The position numbers and the translations under genes were made by a program. A stretch of 19,824 nucleotides of DNA from the NCBI GenBank assembly GCA_900541355.1, contig UQJU01000023.1, positions 1-19,824 on the forward strand, written 5' to 3'. Source of the DNA: Candidatus Avelusimicrobium fimicolum (GTDB lineage: Bacteria > Elusimicrobiota > Elusimicrobia > Elusimicrobiales > Elusimicrobiaceae). Shown here one piece after another: positions 6,188-13,231 of the stretch. The notes beneath the pieces were generated by a model. The model saw only the letters and a list, made by a program, of their open reading frames with translations. It searched no databases and was not told the origin of the DNA. Positions within the stretch are counted from its first letter, which is position 1. Each line of letters starts with the position of its first letter.

Positions 6188-7279
6188 ATGGCGGTAGGAT
6201 TACAAAGTTTATTAAGAACAGTAGTGGACAACAAAGCCAGCGGTTTGCATATCCGCGGTAATTCCAACGCGTATGTGCGCTTGAACGGGCTGATGAAGCC
6301 TATTGATGACAGTTTTTTGCCAAACGACGAAGTCAAAAAAATGGCCTATGCCTGTATGGGCGAACGCGAACGCCGTATTTTTGAACAGTACAGTGCGGTG
6401 GACTTTTCGTTGGATGCCAAATCTTTTGGACGTTTCCGCTTTAACGTATTCCGCCAAATGGGCAAAATTTGTATGGCTATCCGTCATATTCCGCTCAAAA
6501 TTCCTACCTTTGAAGAACTCCGTTTGCCGGGAGATATTTTGCGCAAAATGTCCAACACGCGCCGCGGGCTCATCTTGGTAACGGGTATGACGGGCTCCGG
6601 TAAAACATCTACTTTGGCCGCTATGATTGACCATATCAATAAAAACCGCGCCGGACATATTTTGACAATTGAAGACCCTATTGAATTTATGCACACGGAC
6701 AACCGTTGTATTGTCAGCCAGTTGGAACTGGGGGTGGATACCCCATCCTATACGGCGGCTTTGCGCGCGGCTATGCGCCAAGACCCCGACGTGATTTTAA
6801 TCGGCGAATTGCGCGACCCCGAAGTAATGCGCGCTGCTGTCGGCGCGGCGGAAACGGGCCAGTTGGTGTTGGGCACTATGCACACGGTAAACGTAACACA
6901 GACGCTTTCGCGCTTGGTGGATGCGTTCCCGGTGGAACAGCACGACCAGGTAAGACTCCAACTGTCCGAACTTATCCGCGGAATAGTCTGCCAACGCTTA
7001 TTGCCGACGGTTAAACCCGGTATGCGCCCGGCTTTGGAAGTATTAGTTTCTACCCCACAGGTCCGCAAACTGATTTTGGAAAATAAACCCAGCGACTTGC
7101 AAAAAGCAATGCAACAGGGGGAATTTTACGGGATGAACACTTTTGACCAAGCATTAGCCCACTTGTACAAAGAGGGGGCTATTGACCTGGAAACGGCTCA
7201 GTCCGCCGCCACCAGCCCTGATGCTATTATGTTGGCTATCCGCGGTGTAAGCGGCAGTTTGGATGCGGTGAACGAATAG
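6188..7279 (+). CDS. pilT: PilT/PilU-type pilus retraction ATPase
   Basis: This family of hexameric ATPases depolymerises type IV pili for twitching or DNA uptake. The 363 residues include an N-terminal PAS-like domain (1-100), Walker A G-M-T-G-S-G-K-T-S (133-141), the Asp box I-E-D-P-I-E (161-166), Walker B D-P-D-V-I-L-I-G-E-L-R-D (199-210, catalytic Glu207) and the His box ending T-M-H-T (230-233). The usual Pro after the first Walker Gly is Met here. The length and the lack of an N-terminal GspE_N domain fit PilT/PilU rather than PilB. AGGAG (6177-6181) precedes the ATG. Its place between ftsZ and cmk is unusual. PilT versus PilU cannot be settled by eye. Confidence 0.92.
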   Translation: MAVGLQSLLRTVVDNKASGLHIRGNSNAYVRLNGLMKPIDDSFLPNDEVKKMAYACMGERERRIFEQYSAVDFSLDAKSFGRFRFNVFRQMGKICMAIRHIPLKIPTFEELRLPGDILRKMSNTRRGLILVTGMTGSGKTSTLAAMIDHINKNRAGHILTIEDPIEFMHTDNRCIVSQLELGVDTPSYTAALRAAMRQDPDVILIGELRDPEVMRAAVGAAETGQLVLGTMHTVNVTQTLSRLVDAFPVEQHDQVRLQLSELIRGIVCQRLLPTVKPGMRPALEVLVSTPQVRKLILENKPSDLQKAMQQGEFYGMNTFDQALAHLYKEGAIDLETAQSAATSPDAIMLAIRGVSGSLDAVNE

Positions 7280-7280
7280 T

Positions 7281-7961
7281 ATGCGCACAAACGGATATTT
7301 AATTGCTATTGACGGTACTGCCGGAACGGGTAAATCCTCGGTGGGGTGTGCGGTGGCCGCACATTTGGGATACGGCTTTTTAAGCACGGGGGAAATGTAC
7401 CGTGCTTTGGCCTATAAGGTGTTTGCTAAAAAAATTAATCCCGAGGACCACGATGCGGTGTTGGAAGCCGCCCGCCAGTTGCGCTTTACATTTATGCGCC
7501 AGCCGGATGCCAAACTTAAAATGTTCGTGGACGGCGAATATTTGGGCGACAAACTCCATTTAGAAGAAGTCGGCGCGGTTGCCAGCCGCGTTTCCACCAA
7601 CGGCGAAGCCCGCCGCGTGCTGACTGACAAAATGCGCGACGTAGGCGAGGACGGCGGTATCGTAATGGAAGGGCGGGACGTGGGAACGGTGGTGTTTCCG
7701 GATGCGGAAATTAAATTTTATTTAGATGCGTCCGCCGAGGAGCGCGCCAAACGCCGGGTCAATCAGTTAAAGGACGCCGGACAAAAGGCTGATTACAACC
7801 AAATTCTAAAAATGATTCAGGAACGCGATTACCGGGACAGCCACCGCGCCGTCAGCCCCTTAAAACCTGCAGAAGATGCTGTGGTAATTGACACTTCTTC
7901 CCTTACAATGCAGCAGGTAATAGATGCGGTTTTGGAGAAAATCAAACACTATGCTTCTTAA
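7281..7961 (+). CDS. cmk: Cytidylate kinase
   Basis: Cmk phosphorylates CMP and dCMP with ATP. The 226-residue length is normal for the bacterial family. It has the P-loop G-T-A-G-T-G-K-S-S (12-20), the S-T-G-E-M-Y-R-A substrate segment (S-T-G-x-x-Y-R-A is typical of Cmk), the E-G-R-D-V-G-T-V-V-F-P-D block and the arginine-rich lid A-K-R-R followed by R-D-Y-R-D. It starts one base after the pilT stop and overlaps plsC by 11 bases. The order cmk, plsC, rpsA is shared by several bacterial groups. Confidence 0.96.
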   Translation: MRTNGYLIAIDGTAGTGKSSVGCAVAAHLGYGFLSTGEMYRALAYKVFAKKINPEDHDAVLEAARQLRFTFMRQPDAKLKMFVDGEYLGDKLHLEEVGAVASRVSTNGEARRVLTDKMRDVGEDGGIVMEGRDVGTVVFPDAEIKFYLDASAEERAKRRVNQLKDAGQKADYNQILKMIQERDYRDSHRAVSPLKPAEDAVVIDTSSLTMQQVIDAVLEKIKHYAS

Positions 7962-8544
7962 TTTGATAAAATTAATAGCAAGGATTTATTTTAAAACCTT
8001 TTACGATTTTAAAGTAGAAGGACTTGAAAATATACCCAAAACGGGTGCCCTGATTATTGCAGGGAACCATTTGTCCAATGCGGATCCGCCGGCTATCGGC
8101 AGTTTTGCCGGGTTGGTGCGCGATTCCCGCTTTGTTGCCAAAAAGGAACTGTTTTCCGTTCCCGGGTTGGGGTGGTTCTTCCGCCGGAGCGGATATATTC
8201 CTGTGGACCGGGCGCGCTCCATAGATGCGTTTGGTTCGTTGCAATCGGTGGTGCACGCTTTGGAAAAAGGCGAAAGTGTGGTGATGTTCCCCGAGGGAAC
8301 CCGCAGTAAAACGGGCAAGCCGCAAAAGCCGAAAAGCGGTATCGGGTATTTGGTCTATACGACAGGTGCGCCGGTGCTCCCGGTAAAAGTAGAAGGGACC
8401 TTTGGCTGGCCGTGGGTGCGCAAAATCCGTGTGAAATTCGGGACGGTAATGCACTTGAAAAAAGACCCGGCCCTGGACCATAAAGCGCAGTATAAACAAT
8501 TTGCAAATCAAATAATGGAAGAAATAAATTCAATTAATATCTAA
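7951..8544 (+). CDS. plsC: PlsC, 1-acyl-sn-glycerol-3-phosphate acyltransferase
   Basis: PlsC transfers the second acyl chain to lysophosphatidic acid to make phosphatidic acid at the inner membrane. From ATG 7951 it has 197 residues, with an amphipathic or hydrophobic start, the catalytic N-H-x4-D motif (H40, D45) and the substrate-binding F-P-E-G-T-R-S (113-119). An in-frame ATG at 7924 would add nine residues (MRFWRKSNT) and has an AGGT about five bases upstream, so the longer start cannot be excluded. I favour 7951 because the family usually begins directly at the hydrophobic helix. It overlaps the end of cmk by 11 bases, implying translational coupling. Confidence 0.93.
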   Translation: MLLNLIKLIARIYFKTFYDFKVEGLENIPKTGALIIAGNHLSNADPPAIGSFAGLVRDSRFVAKKELFSVPGLGWFFRRSGYIPVDRARSIDAFGSLQSVVHALEKGESVVMFPEGTRSKTGKPQKPKSGIGYLVYTTGAPVLPVKVEGTFGWPWVRKIRVKFGTVMHLKKDPALDHKAQYKQFANQIMEEINSINI

Positions 8545-8591
8545 CGGAGGTTACGCAGTTCTCCCGCAGGGAAGAACTGTAATAAGGACTT
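8545..8591 (+). promoter_or_regulatory. Structured leader between plsC and rpsA
   Basis: A strong Shine-Dalgarno-like GGAGGT (8546-8551) has no start codon at a usable distance. It is followed by a stable hairpin: CAGTTCT (8556-8562) plus CCC pairs with GGG plus AGAACTG (8573-8579), with a three-base loop and one bulged A. A second, weaker site AAGGA (8584-8588) lies just before the rpsA start codons. The hairpin has no T-run and cannot be an intrinsic terminator. The layout suggests translational control of S1, as is known for rpsA in other bacteria. Confidence 0.55.
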
Positions 8592-9782
8592 ATGACGATG
8601 AACGAAGAAATTAAAAATACCGAAGACACAATTAACGAACAAGAAATGACGATGGCCGAGTTAATTGCGCAGCAAGAGTCTTTATCGGAGAAGTTGTACA
8701 AAAAAGAAATCGTAGAAGTACCCGTCGTACAGATTAACCAAGATTATATTTTGGTGGATACCGGCGCTAAAAAAGAAGGCGCGATTGCCGTTGCTGAATT
8801 TGAAGGCAAAACCCTTCCCGCCGTGGGCGATACCATTTCCGCCGTGCTCGTAAAACGCGGCAGTGATGAACGTCCGTCCATCTTGTCCCATAAAAAAGCC
8901 TTGGAATACTTGGGTTGGGACATCTGCAAAAAAGCCTACGAAGCCAAAGAACGCGTAAAAGGTACGATTGTACAGTGCGTAAAAGGCGGTTACATTGTGG
9001 AAGTGTTCGGCGTGAACGGTTTTATGCCGCTTTCCTTGTCTGAACTTCACACGGCTTATAAACACTATTTGCCCGTAGGTGCCAAAATCAAAGCCCAAAT
9101 CGTAGAATTTGCCAAGGAAAAACAGAAACTTATCATTTCCCGCAAGCAAGTGTTGGAGGAGGACGAAGCCGTCCGCCGCGAACAAGTGTTGGGCGAAATT
9201 AAAGAAGGCGACGTGTTGCGCGTAGTGGTTTCCAAAGTAGATAAGGACAAATTGTTCTTACGCTTCCACGGCATTGAAGGCGTGGTAAACTTGGAAAATA
9301 TCGCTTGGAAAGAACCCGAAACGGCTATTTCCAATTTCCGCCGCGGACAGCGCCTCAAAGCCAAACTCTTAAAATTGGATAAAGAAACCCCGAGATTGGA
9401 GTTCGGTTTGAAACAACTCTTCTTGAATCCGGCCGATGCGTTGAAACGCCGCTATCCGTATAAGAGTTCCGTTAAGGCCGTTATTACCAAAGTAGATGCC
9501 GAAAACGGTGTAGAATGCACCATTGGCAAAAATAACACCAAAGGGTTTATCAGCCCCTTTGAAATGGGACGCGACTTTACCGCCAAGGAAGGCGACACCA
9601 TTACGGCGCTCGTAGTCGGTGTGGATCCGGAAACCTTTACGGTGAACCTCTCCGTCAAGAAATACGACCAAGTGCAAAACCGCAAAGTGGTCGCCCAGTA
9701 TTTGAAACAGGCCCCGCGCCCGACCCTCGGTCAGTTGTTGCAGGACTCTTTCAAAACCACTTCTGACGAAGAAAACAAATAA
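8592..9782 (+). CDS. rpsA: 30S ribosomal protein S1 (four S1 domains)
   Basis: S1 binds mRNA and helps load it on the 30S subunit. The 396-residue protein has four S1 (OB-fold) repeats at about 40-105, 119-188, 205-273 and 288-360, compared with six in E. coli S1, and short acidic ends. The second repeat is the most typical, with G-G-Y-I-V-E-V-F-G-V-N-G-F-M-P-L-S. Start choice is between ATG 8592 and ATG 8598; AAGGA is three bases from the first and nine from the second, so 8598 may be the real start. It is the last gene of the division operon and is followed by a strong terminator. Four-domain S1 proteins with cmk and plsC are known in Firmicutes and others. Confidence 0.9.
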   Translation: MTMNEEIKNTEDTINEQEMTMAELIAQQESLSEKLYKKEIVEVPVVQINQDYILVDTGAKKEGAIAVAEFEGKTLPAVGDTISAVLVKRGSDERPSILSHKKALEYLGWDICKKAYEAKERVKGTIVQCVKGGYIVEVFGVNGFMPLSLSELHTAYKHYLPVGAKIKAQIVEFAKEKQKLIISRKQVLEEDEAVRREQVLGEIKEGDVLRVVVSKVDKDKLFLRFHGIEGVVNLENIAWKEPETAISNFRRGQRLKAKLLKLDKETPRLEFGLKQLFLNPADALKRRYPYKSSVKAVITKVDAENGVECTIGKNNTKGFISPFEMGRDFTAKEGDTITALVVGVDPETFTVNLSVKKYDQVQNRKVVAQYLKQAPRPTLGQLLQDSFKTTSDEENK

Positions 9783-9801
9783 GTTAGATATTATTGAATC
9801 C

Positions 9802-9837
9802 AAACCCGGAGCATACAACCTATGCCCCGGGTTTTTT
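9802..9837 (+). terminator. Intrinsic terminator of the fts-rpsA operon
   Basis: AAACCCGG (9802-9809) pairs with CCGGGTTT (9827-9834), and after one A-C mismatch GCATA (9811-9815) pairs with TATGC (9821-9825) around a five-base loop. A T-run covers 9832-9837. It lies 20 bases after the rpsA stop. Confidence 0.93.
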
Positions 9838-10004
9838 GTTGGATAACATAAGGCCGAGGCCCCAAGGAACTTCTGTCTGGGGTTTGTTGTTATAAATAGA
9901 AAAGTAGATTTCTTTCAAAATGGCTCTGATTTTAAGAAAAACAAATTCCTGCCCCCTGCGGACAGCCAAATTCCGCAGAGATGACAAAAAACAAAGACTG
10001 TTAT
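9838..10004. other. Non-coding stretch with a GTCAT-type hairpin
   Basis: No gene is seen. On the minus strand the sequence starting at 9985 reads GTCAT and leads into a perfect 7-bp stem, CTGCGGA (9956-9962) and TCCGCAG (9972-9978), with a nine-base loop. This is the same layout as the repeats at the left edge, with different arm sequence. GTTTGTTGTTATAAATAG (9882-9899) resembles the GTTGTTATTAAAATAG tail that follows copy B. The hairpin could also help end the convergent minus-strand gene, but its T-rich tract is about 15 bases away. Confidence 0.45.
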
Positions 10005-10754
10005 TTATTTGGTGAGGCGGGCCCAGAGGGAACCCTTTTCAGTTGCGGTCGGCAGGCTTTCTTTGGGCAAAACACCCAACAAAATGTCTTTATCGTCCAC
10101 CACGGGCAAGGAGTCTGTTTCGGCTTGTAAAAACAATTCGCGGGCCTGTTTTGCGCTATCTTGCGGGTGCAAAAAAATAGCCGGGCTCATCACACTGCCG
10201 CAAACAGATTGGGCGGTATAAAAAGCCAACTCGGCGGTGCGGATAAATCCTTTTAATTCGCCGTCTTTCCCGGTAACGTAGCAAACCGCAGGCAATTTTT
10301 TGCGCGGCAAACTTTTCAGCCGCTCAATCAGCGCGGAGAGTTTGCTTTCCGTACGGACTGCCACAAAATCCGTACGCATCAGCCGGCCTGCGCTGTCGGG
10401 AGAAAAGGAATTGGCTTCCGTTAGCAGTTTTACAAAGGCGGGTTCCAACGCAGCGGACAGGCGCTCGCGGTACGGGGTGGAAAATTCCTTCCACAATTTA
10501 GCCGCCTGCTCCACATTTAGCCTCGCCAAAATATAGGAGGCTTGTTTTAACGGCAACCGCCGCAAAACAGCCGCCGCCTTCGGCGGGTCCATTGGGTTTA
10601 GGCAACTTACCACCACCTGCGCTTTAAGCGGGCCGATTAATAGCAAGACTTCGTGCGTCGCCAAAGAAGCCAGCGCACGGGCGGCCTCTTGCGGAGCCGC
10701 CAAAATAAATTTTTCAGTTATTACGCCCGCCAAGGCGTGCATAGGAGCGTTCAT
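10005..10754 (-). CDS. Soluble MgtE_N-like and CBS-pair protein
   Basis: The 249-residue protein resembles the cytoplasmic half of the Mg2+ channel MgtE without its membrane part. Residues 20-110 form helical repeats of MgtE_N type (M-D-P-P-K-A-A-A-V-L-R-R-L-P at 55-68). A hinge S-A-G-R-L-M-R-T-D-F-V-A-V (121-133) leads into a first CBS motif (126-180), and a second CBS motif starts at V-M-S-P-A (188-192). CBS pairs usually bind adenosine nucleotides; in MgtE this half senses Mg2+. With no transmembrane helix it cannot be a transporter and may be a sensor or adaptor. AGAGGA (minus strand of 10763-10768) precedes the ATG by eight bases. It is divergent from the AlbA_2 gene across a palindromic promoter. 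Confidence 0.8.
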   Translation of the reverse strand: MNAPMHALAGVITEKFILAAPQEAARALASLATHEVLLLIGPLKAQVVVSCLNPMDPPKAAAVLRRLPLKQASYILARLNVEQAAKLWKEFSTPYRERLSAALEPAFVKLLTEANSFSPDSAGRLMRTDFVAVRTESKLSALIERLKSLPRKKLPAVCYVTGKDGELKGFIRTAELAFYTAQSVCGSVMSPAIFLHPQDSAKQARELFLQAETDSLPVVDDKDILLGVLPKESLPTATEKGSLWARLTK

Positions 10755-10768
10755 TTAAATTATCCTCT

Positions 10769-10792
10769 GTTAATTTATTATAATAAATTAAC
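10769..10792. promoter_or_regulatory. Perfect 24-bp palindrome acting as a shared divergent promoter
   Basis: GTTAATTTATTA (10769-10780) is followed directly by its exact reverse complement TAATAAATTAAC (10781-10792). TATAAT occurs on the plus strand at 10779-10784 and, by symmetry, on the minus strand at 10777-10782. Both neighbours could therefore use nearly the same -10 bases in opposite directions, with starts near 10791 (plus) and 10770 (minus). A dimeric repressor binding here would shut both. No clear -35 is visible on either side. Confidence 0.65.
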
Positions 10793-10823
10793 GCCCGATA
10801 AGGCCAAACTGTGAGGTGAAACT

Positions 10824-12008
10824 ATGTTTTTTAATAAGCCTTTTCACGCCGTAACTTTTCAAGATGTAGTGCAATTCTGCCGCCGGGGACTGCCCGAAGG
10901 CAAACAGTTAGATTACAAATATATTATGCCCAAGAACCGCGAAAAATTCGCCAAAACAATTGCGTCGTTCGCCAATGCCTTGGGCGGCCTTATCATTTTG
11001 GGAGTGCAAGACGACCGCAACGACCGCCCCAAACCGCCCTTTACCGGGATTGCGTACCACGAAAAAATGCGTAACTCTATTGAGGACGTTATCCAAGTAT
11101 ATATTGACCCGATTGTATTCGTGGATATTAACATTTGCGTAAGCCCGCACGGGGACAGGATGTTCGTCCTCATCAATATTCCGCAAAGCAACTTAACCCC
11201 GCACCTGGTCGGCCCGTCCAAACGGGCGTATATCCGCACCGGGCAGAGCAGCCGGCCGGAAATAATTGTTCACCCGGCTAAACTGCCGTGGCTGTTGGAC
11301 CACCGCCAAAAATCCGAGCGGTTGCGGCATATCCTGTATGATAAGGCCGAAAGCCATTTTGATAATTACTTAAAAACTATGAACGTTTCCGCCAACGGCG
11401 AAACGGTCTGCACTTTATCTCTTTTGCCGCTGTACCCGGACGAACCTTTGACCGATTACAAAAAATTGCCCGAAATGATAGCAGCATCTTCTTCCCGCGC
11501 CCCCTACGGCACAATGGCAGACCCGGACTATCCGCTCCGGCCGGTGCAGGACGGCGTGGCGGTAATTTCCAACACGCGCGGCGTATATAAGATGAGCGAG
11601 TTTAACGATTACGGCCTGATAATGAATAAGCAAATTGCATCCCGGGAGGAAATATTTAACGGCCACACCGCCAAAACCGTGCGCATAGAAGTATTGGCGC
11701 AAAATGTAACGCTCTTTCTGCTCACCGCGCGCAAATTTTTAACCCGGCTTGCCTTTGGCGGACCGTTGTATTTCCGCTTTAAAATGAACAACACGCGCGC
11801 TTTGCGCGCCCTTTTCGGCAAGCGGCAGGCCACCGTACTGGAAGATTATTTGCGCCTGGATAGGGAAATTACACTTTCCGATTTAGACGCCCGCCTGCCG
11901 GAGTTGCTGGCTAATGTACTGCAAGAAGCGGCTTGGTCGCTTGGTTTGCGTACCGAATCAAACGAAATTAAGGACTTAATTAAAAATACCTTGGGAGAAG
12001 CCAAATGA
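10824..12008 (+). CDS. AlbA_2 (Schlafen-type) domain protein
   Basis: The N-terminal 150 residues fit the AlbA_2/Schlafen fold: E-G-K-Q-L-D-Y-K (25-32), then the F-A-N-A-L-G-G-L-I-I-L-G-V-Q-D-D block (49-64), and a closing A-Y-I-R-T-G-Q-S-S-R-P. Proteins with this domain are DNA- or RNA-associated, and some Schlafen relatives cleave tRNA or rRNA. Here the E-x-x-E-x-K type residues appear as E25, D30 and K32, so nuclease activity is possible but unproven. Residues 170-394 match nothing I recognise; no membrane segment is seen. GAGGTGA (10812-10818) is a good ribosome site. The last codons overlap the SUI1-like gene by four bases (ATGA), so the two are translationally coupled. Confidence 0.8.
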   Translation: MFFNKPFHAVTFQDVVQFCRRGLPEGKQLDYKYIMPKNREKFAKTIASFANALGGLIILGVQDDRNDRPKPPFTGIAYHEKMRNSIEDVIQVYIDPIVFVDINICVSPHGDRMFVLINIPQSNLTPHLVGPSKRAYIRTGQSSRPEIIVHPAKLPWLLDHRQKSERLRHILYDKAESHFDNYLKTMNVSANGETVCTLSLLPLYPDEPLTDYKKLPEMIAASSSRAPYGTMADPDYPLRPVQDGVAVISNTRGVYKMSEFNDYGLIMNKQIASREEIFNGHTAKTVRIEVLAQNVTLFLLTARKFLTRLAFGGPLYFRFKMNNTRALRALFGKRQATVLEDYLRLDREITLSDLDARLPELLANVLQEAAWSLGLRTESNEIKDLIKNTLGEAK

Positions 12009-12331
12009 GTGAAATTTTTTACTCTACCGACCCTAATTTTTGCCCGCATTGTAAACATATTCCGTGCATCTGCAACCAACTGGGCGCGCCCAAAAAGCAA
12101 ACCGAACCGGTACGCGTGCGCTTTGTAAAAAATACCAAGGGCAGTGGAACAACAGTAGTGGAACGTCTGCCGCTCCACCCGCAGGGAAAGGAAGAGTTAC
12201 TTAAAAAAATGAAAAAAGCCTTGGGATGTGGCGGCACGATAAAAGAAGGACATTTGGAAATACAAGGCGATAAAAAACTGCGCGCGGCGCAAATTTTGGA
12301 AAAAGAAGGCTACAAAGTCCGCATTTTATAA
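12005..12331 (+). CDS. SUI1/eIF1-like (YciH-type) translation factor
   Basis: Residues 35-108 match the bacterial SUI1 (YciH) fold, with V-R-V-R-F-V-K-N-T-K-G-S-G-T-T-V-V (36-52), L-x-x-x-L-G-C-G-G-T-I-K-E-G (about 67-80) and the ending L-E-K-E-G-Y-K-V-R. Eukaryotic and archaeal eIF1 guards start-codon choice; the role of bacterial YciH is less clear and may be inhibition of poorly formed initiation complexes. The N-terminus carries C13-x2-C16-x4-C21-x-C23, which could bind zinc; this extension is not part of the minimal SUI1 domain. The 108-residue gene starts inside the stop of the AlbA_2 gene and ends four bases before a pilin gene. Confidence 0.9.
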   Translation: MSEIFYSTDPNFCPHCKHIPCICNQLGAPKKQTEPVRVRFVKNTKGSGTTVVERLPLHPQGKEELLKKMKKALGCGGTIKEGHLEIQGDKKLRAAQILEKEGYKVRIL

Positions 12332-12335
12332 AATT

Positions 12336-12797
12336 ATGATGAAGGGTTTTACACTAATTGAACTGTTGGTCGCCGTACTTATTATCGGCATTTTGTCCGC
12401 GGTTGCTGTTCCGTATTATTACAACGCGGTAGAAAATGCGCGCATTACGGAAGTGGTGCTTTTATGGGGACGGCAAAAAAACTTTGCAAACGGACGTTTT
12501 ATGAGTGTGGAACAGGCGGCCCGGCTGACGGAACAAATTAAAAAGGCAAATTTAAAATATTTCACGGGTGAGGCCGTCTGCCGCCCGGAAAATAACGAAG
12601 ATATCCCCTGTTGGGAAGCCGTTTTCACGCAAACCGCACCAAGTCCGCACGCCCGCTACCAACTGACGACTGCCAACAATTTTATGGATTTGGCCTGTAT
12701 TGGGCTGAACCGTGCAGGCGAAAATTTTTGCGAGGGGCAATCCCGCCAATCCGCCCCACGCGAAATAGACGGCAAAAAAGCCTATATTATTAGATAA
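12336..12797 (+). CDS. Type IV pilin-like (PilE/pseudopilin) protein
   Basis: The 153-residue protein has a class III signal: short leader M-M-K-G, then F-T-L-I-E with Phe at +1 and Glu at +5, and a hydrophobic helix through about residue 28, as cleaved and methylated by a PilD-type peptidase. The globular part has four cysteines (C82, C92, C121, C132) that could form two disulfides. It may be a major or minor pilin served by the PilT-like ATPase in this window. The two adjacent ATGs (12336, 12339) both work; there is no strong ribosome site, so coupling to the preceding SUI1-like gene is likely. No terminator hairpin with a T-run follows directly. Confidence 0.92.
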   Translation: MMKGFTLIELLVAVLIIGILSAVAVPYYYNAVENARITEVVLLWGRQKNFANGRFMSVEQAARLTEQIKKANLKYFTGEAVCRPENNEDIPCWEAVFTQTAPSPHARYQLTTANNFMDLACIGLNRAGENFCEGQSRQSAPREIDGKKAYIIR

Positions 12798-12826
12798 GCC
12801 TGCGCCCACAAGGGGCCGGATTTATC

Positions 12827-12852
12827 GTTATTAAATTAGAGGTCATCCTGCA
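12827..12852 (+). repeat. Degenerate GTCAT repeat copy
   Basis: GTTATTAAATTAGAGGTCATCC carries the GTTATTAAA linker and the AGAGG seen near copies B and C, followed by a GTCATCCTG head. No matching 3' arm is present, so only the head of the unit remains. Confidence 0.45.
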
Positions 12853-12958
12853 TTGCCGCCCATACCGCTAGGCATCACCCCGTAGTGTTTCTGTATGGGG
12901 TCTATTGATAGGTTTTAGGACCTACTGCTTGGGTCGTTGGTCGTTTATAAAAACAAAA

Positions 12959-13000
12959 GGTCATACTGGAAGGTTTCTGGACAGGAAGTGTTGTTATTAA
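12959..13000 (+). repeat. GTCAT repeat copy, imperfect
   Basis: It starts GTCATACTGGAAGG, shares the spacing of copy B, and ends with GTGTTGTTATTAAA, matching the tail of copy B (CTGTTGTTATTAAA). The 3' arm is altered (GGACAGGAA), so the stem is weak. A second unit follows after a ten-base gap, in the same orientation. Confidence 0.55.
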
Positions 13001-13008
13001 ACAAGCAG

Positions 13009-13051
13009 GTCATCCTGAACTTGTTTCAGGATCTACCGATTGTGTTGTTTG
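13009..13051 (+). repeat. GTCAT palindromic repeat copy
   Basis: GTCATCCTGAA leads into a perfect 8-bp stem, ATCCTGAA (13012-13019) and TTCAGGAT (13025-13032), with a five-base loop, then a CT-starting tail that reaches TGTTGTT. Very similar GTCATCCTGAA...TTCAGGAT palindromes are, from memory, common between genes in several unrelated bacterial groups. Confidence 0.7.
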
Positions 13052-13225
13052 TTGTACCCGTTTGATGTGCTATTTTTAAAGTGTTCTTATATCAAATTTG
13101 CCGTTAATTAAATTAGGGGATGGTGCCATTTCCCTAATAAGACGGGGAAAAATGCAAAAAACAGTTGACATTTGCCCCAAAAGTTGCAAAAATTTAAGAG
13201 TATAGGTTCGGCGTCTGTTTATTTT

Positions 13226-13231
13226 TATAAT
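13226..13231 (+). promoter_or_regulatory. Candidate -10 for the giant surface-protein gene
   Basis: A perfect TATAAT gives an expected start near 13238, about 90 bases before the preferred ATG. No -35 of quality lies 16-18 bases upstream. A TTGACA at 13165-13170 is too far away to pair with it. Another reading of the upstream DNA as a sigma-54 site is given in the findings. Confidence 0.35.

Noticed and set aside
6212..6781. Minus-strand open frame of 189 codons opposite pilT
   Set aside because: It lies entirely within the well-supported pilT gene and has His/Arg-rich shadow composition.
10005..10754. MgtE magnesium transporter
   Set aside because: Only the soluble MgtE_N and CBS parts are present; no transmembrane helices are encoded and no channel domain follows in any frame.
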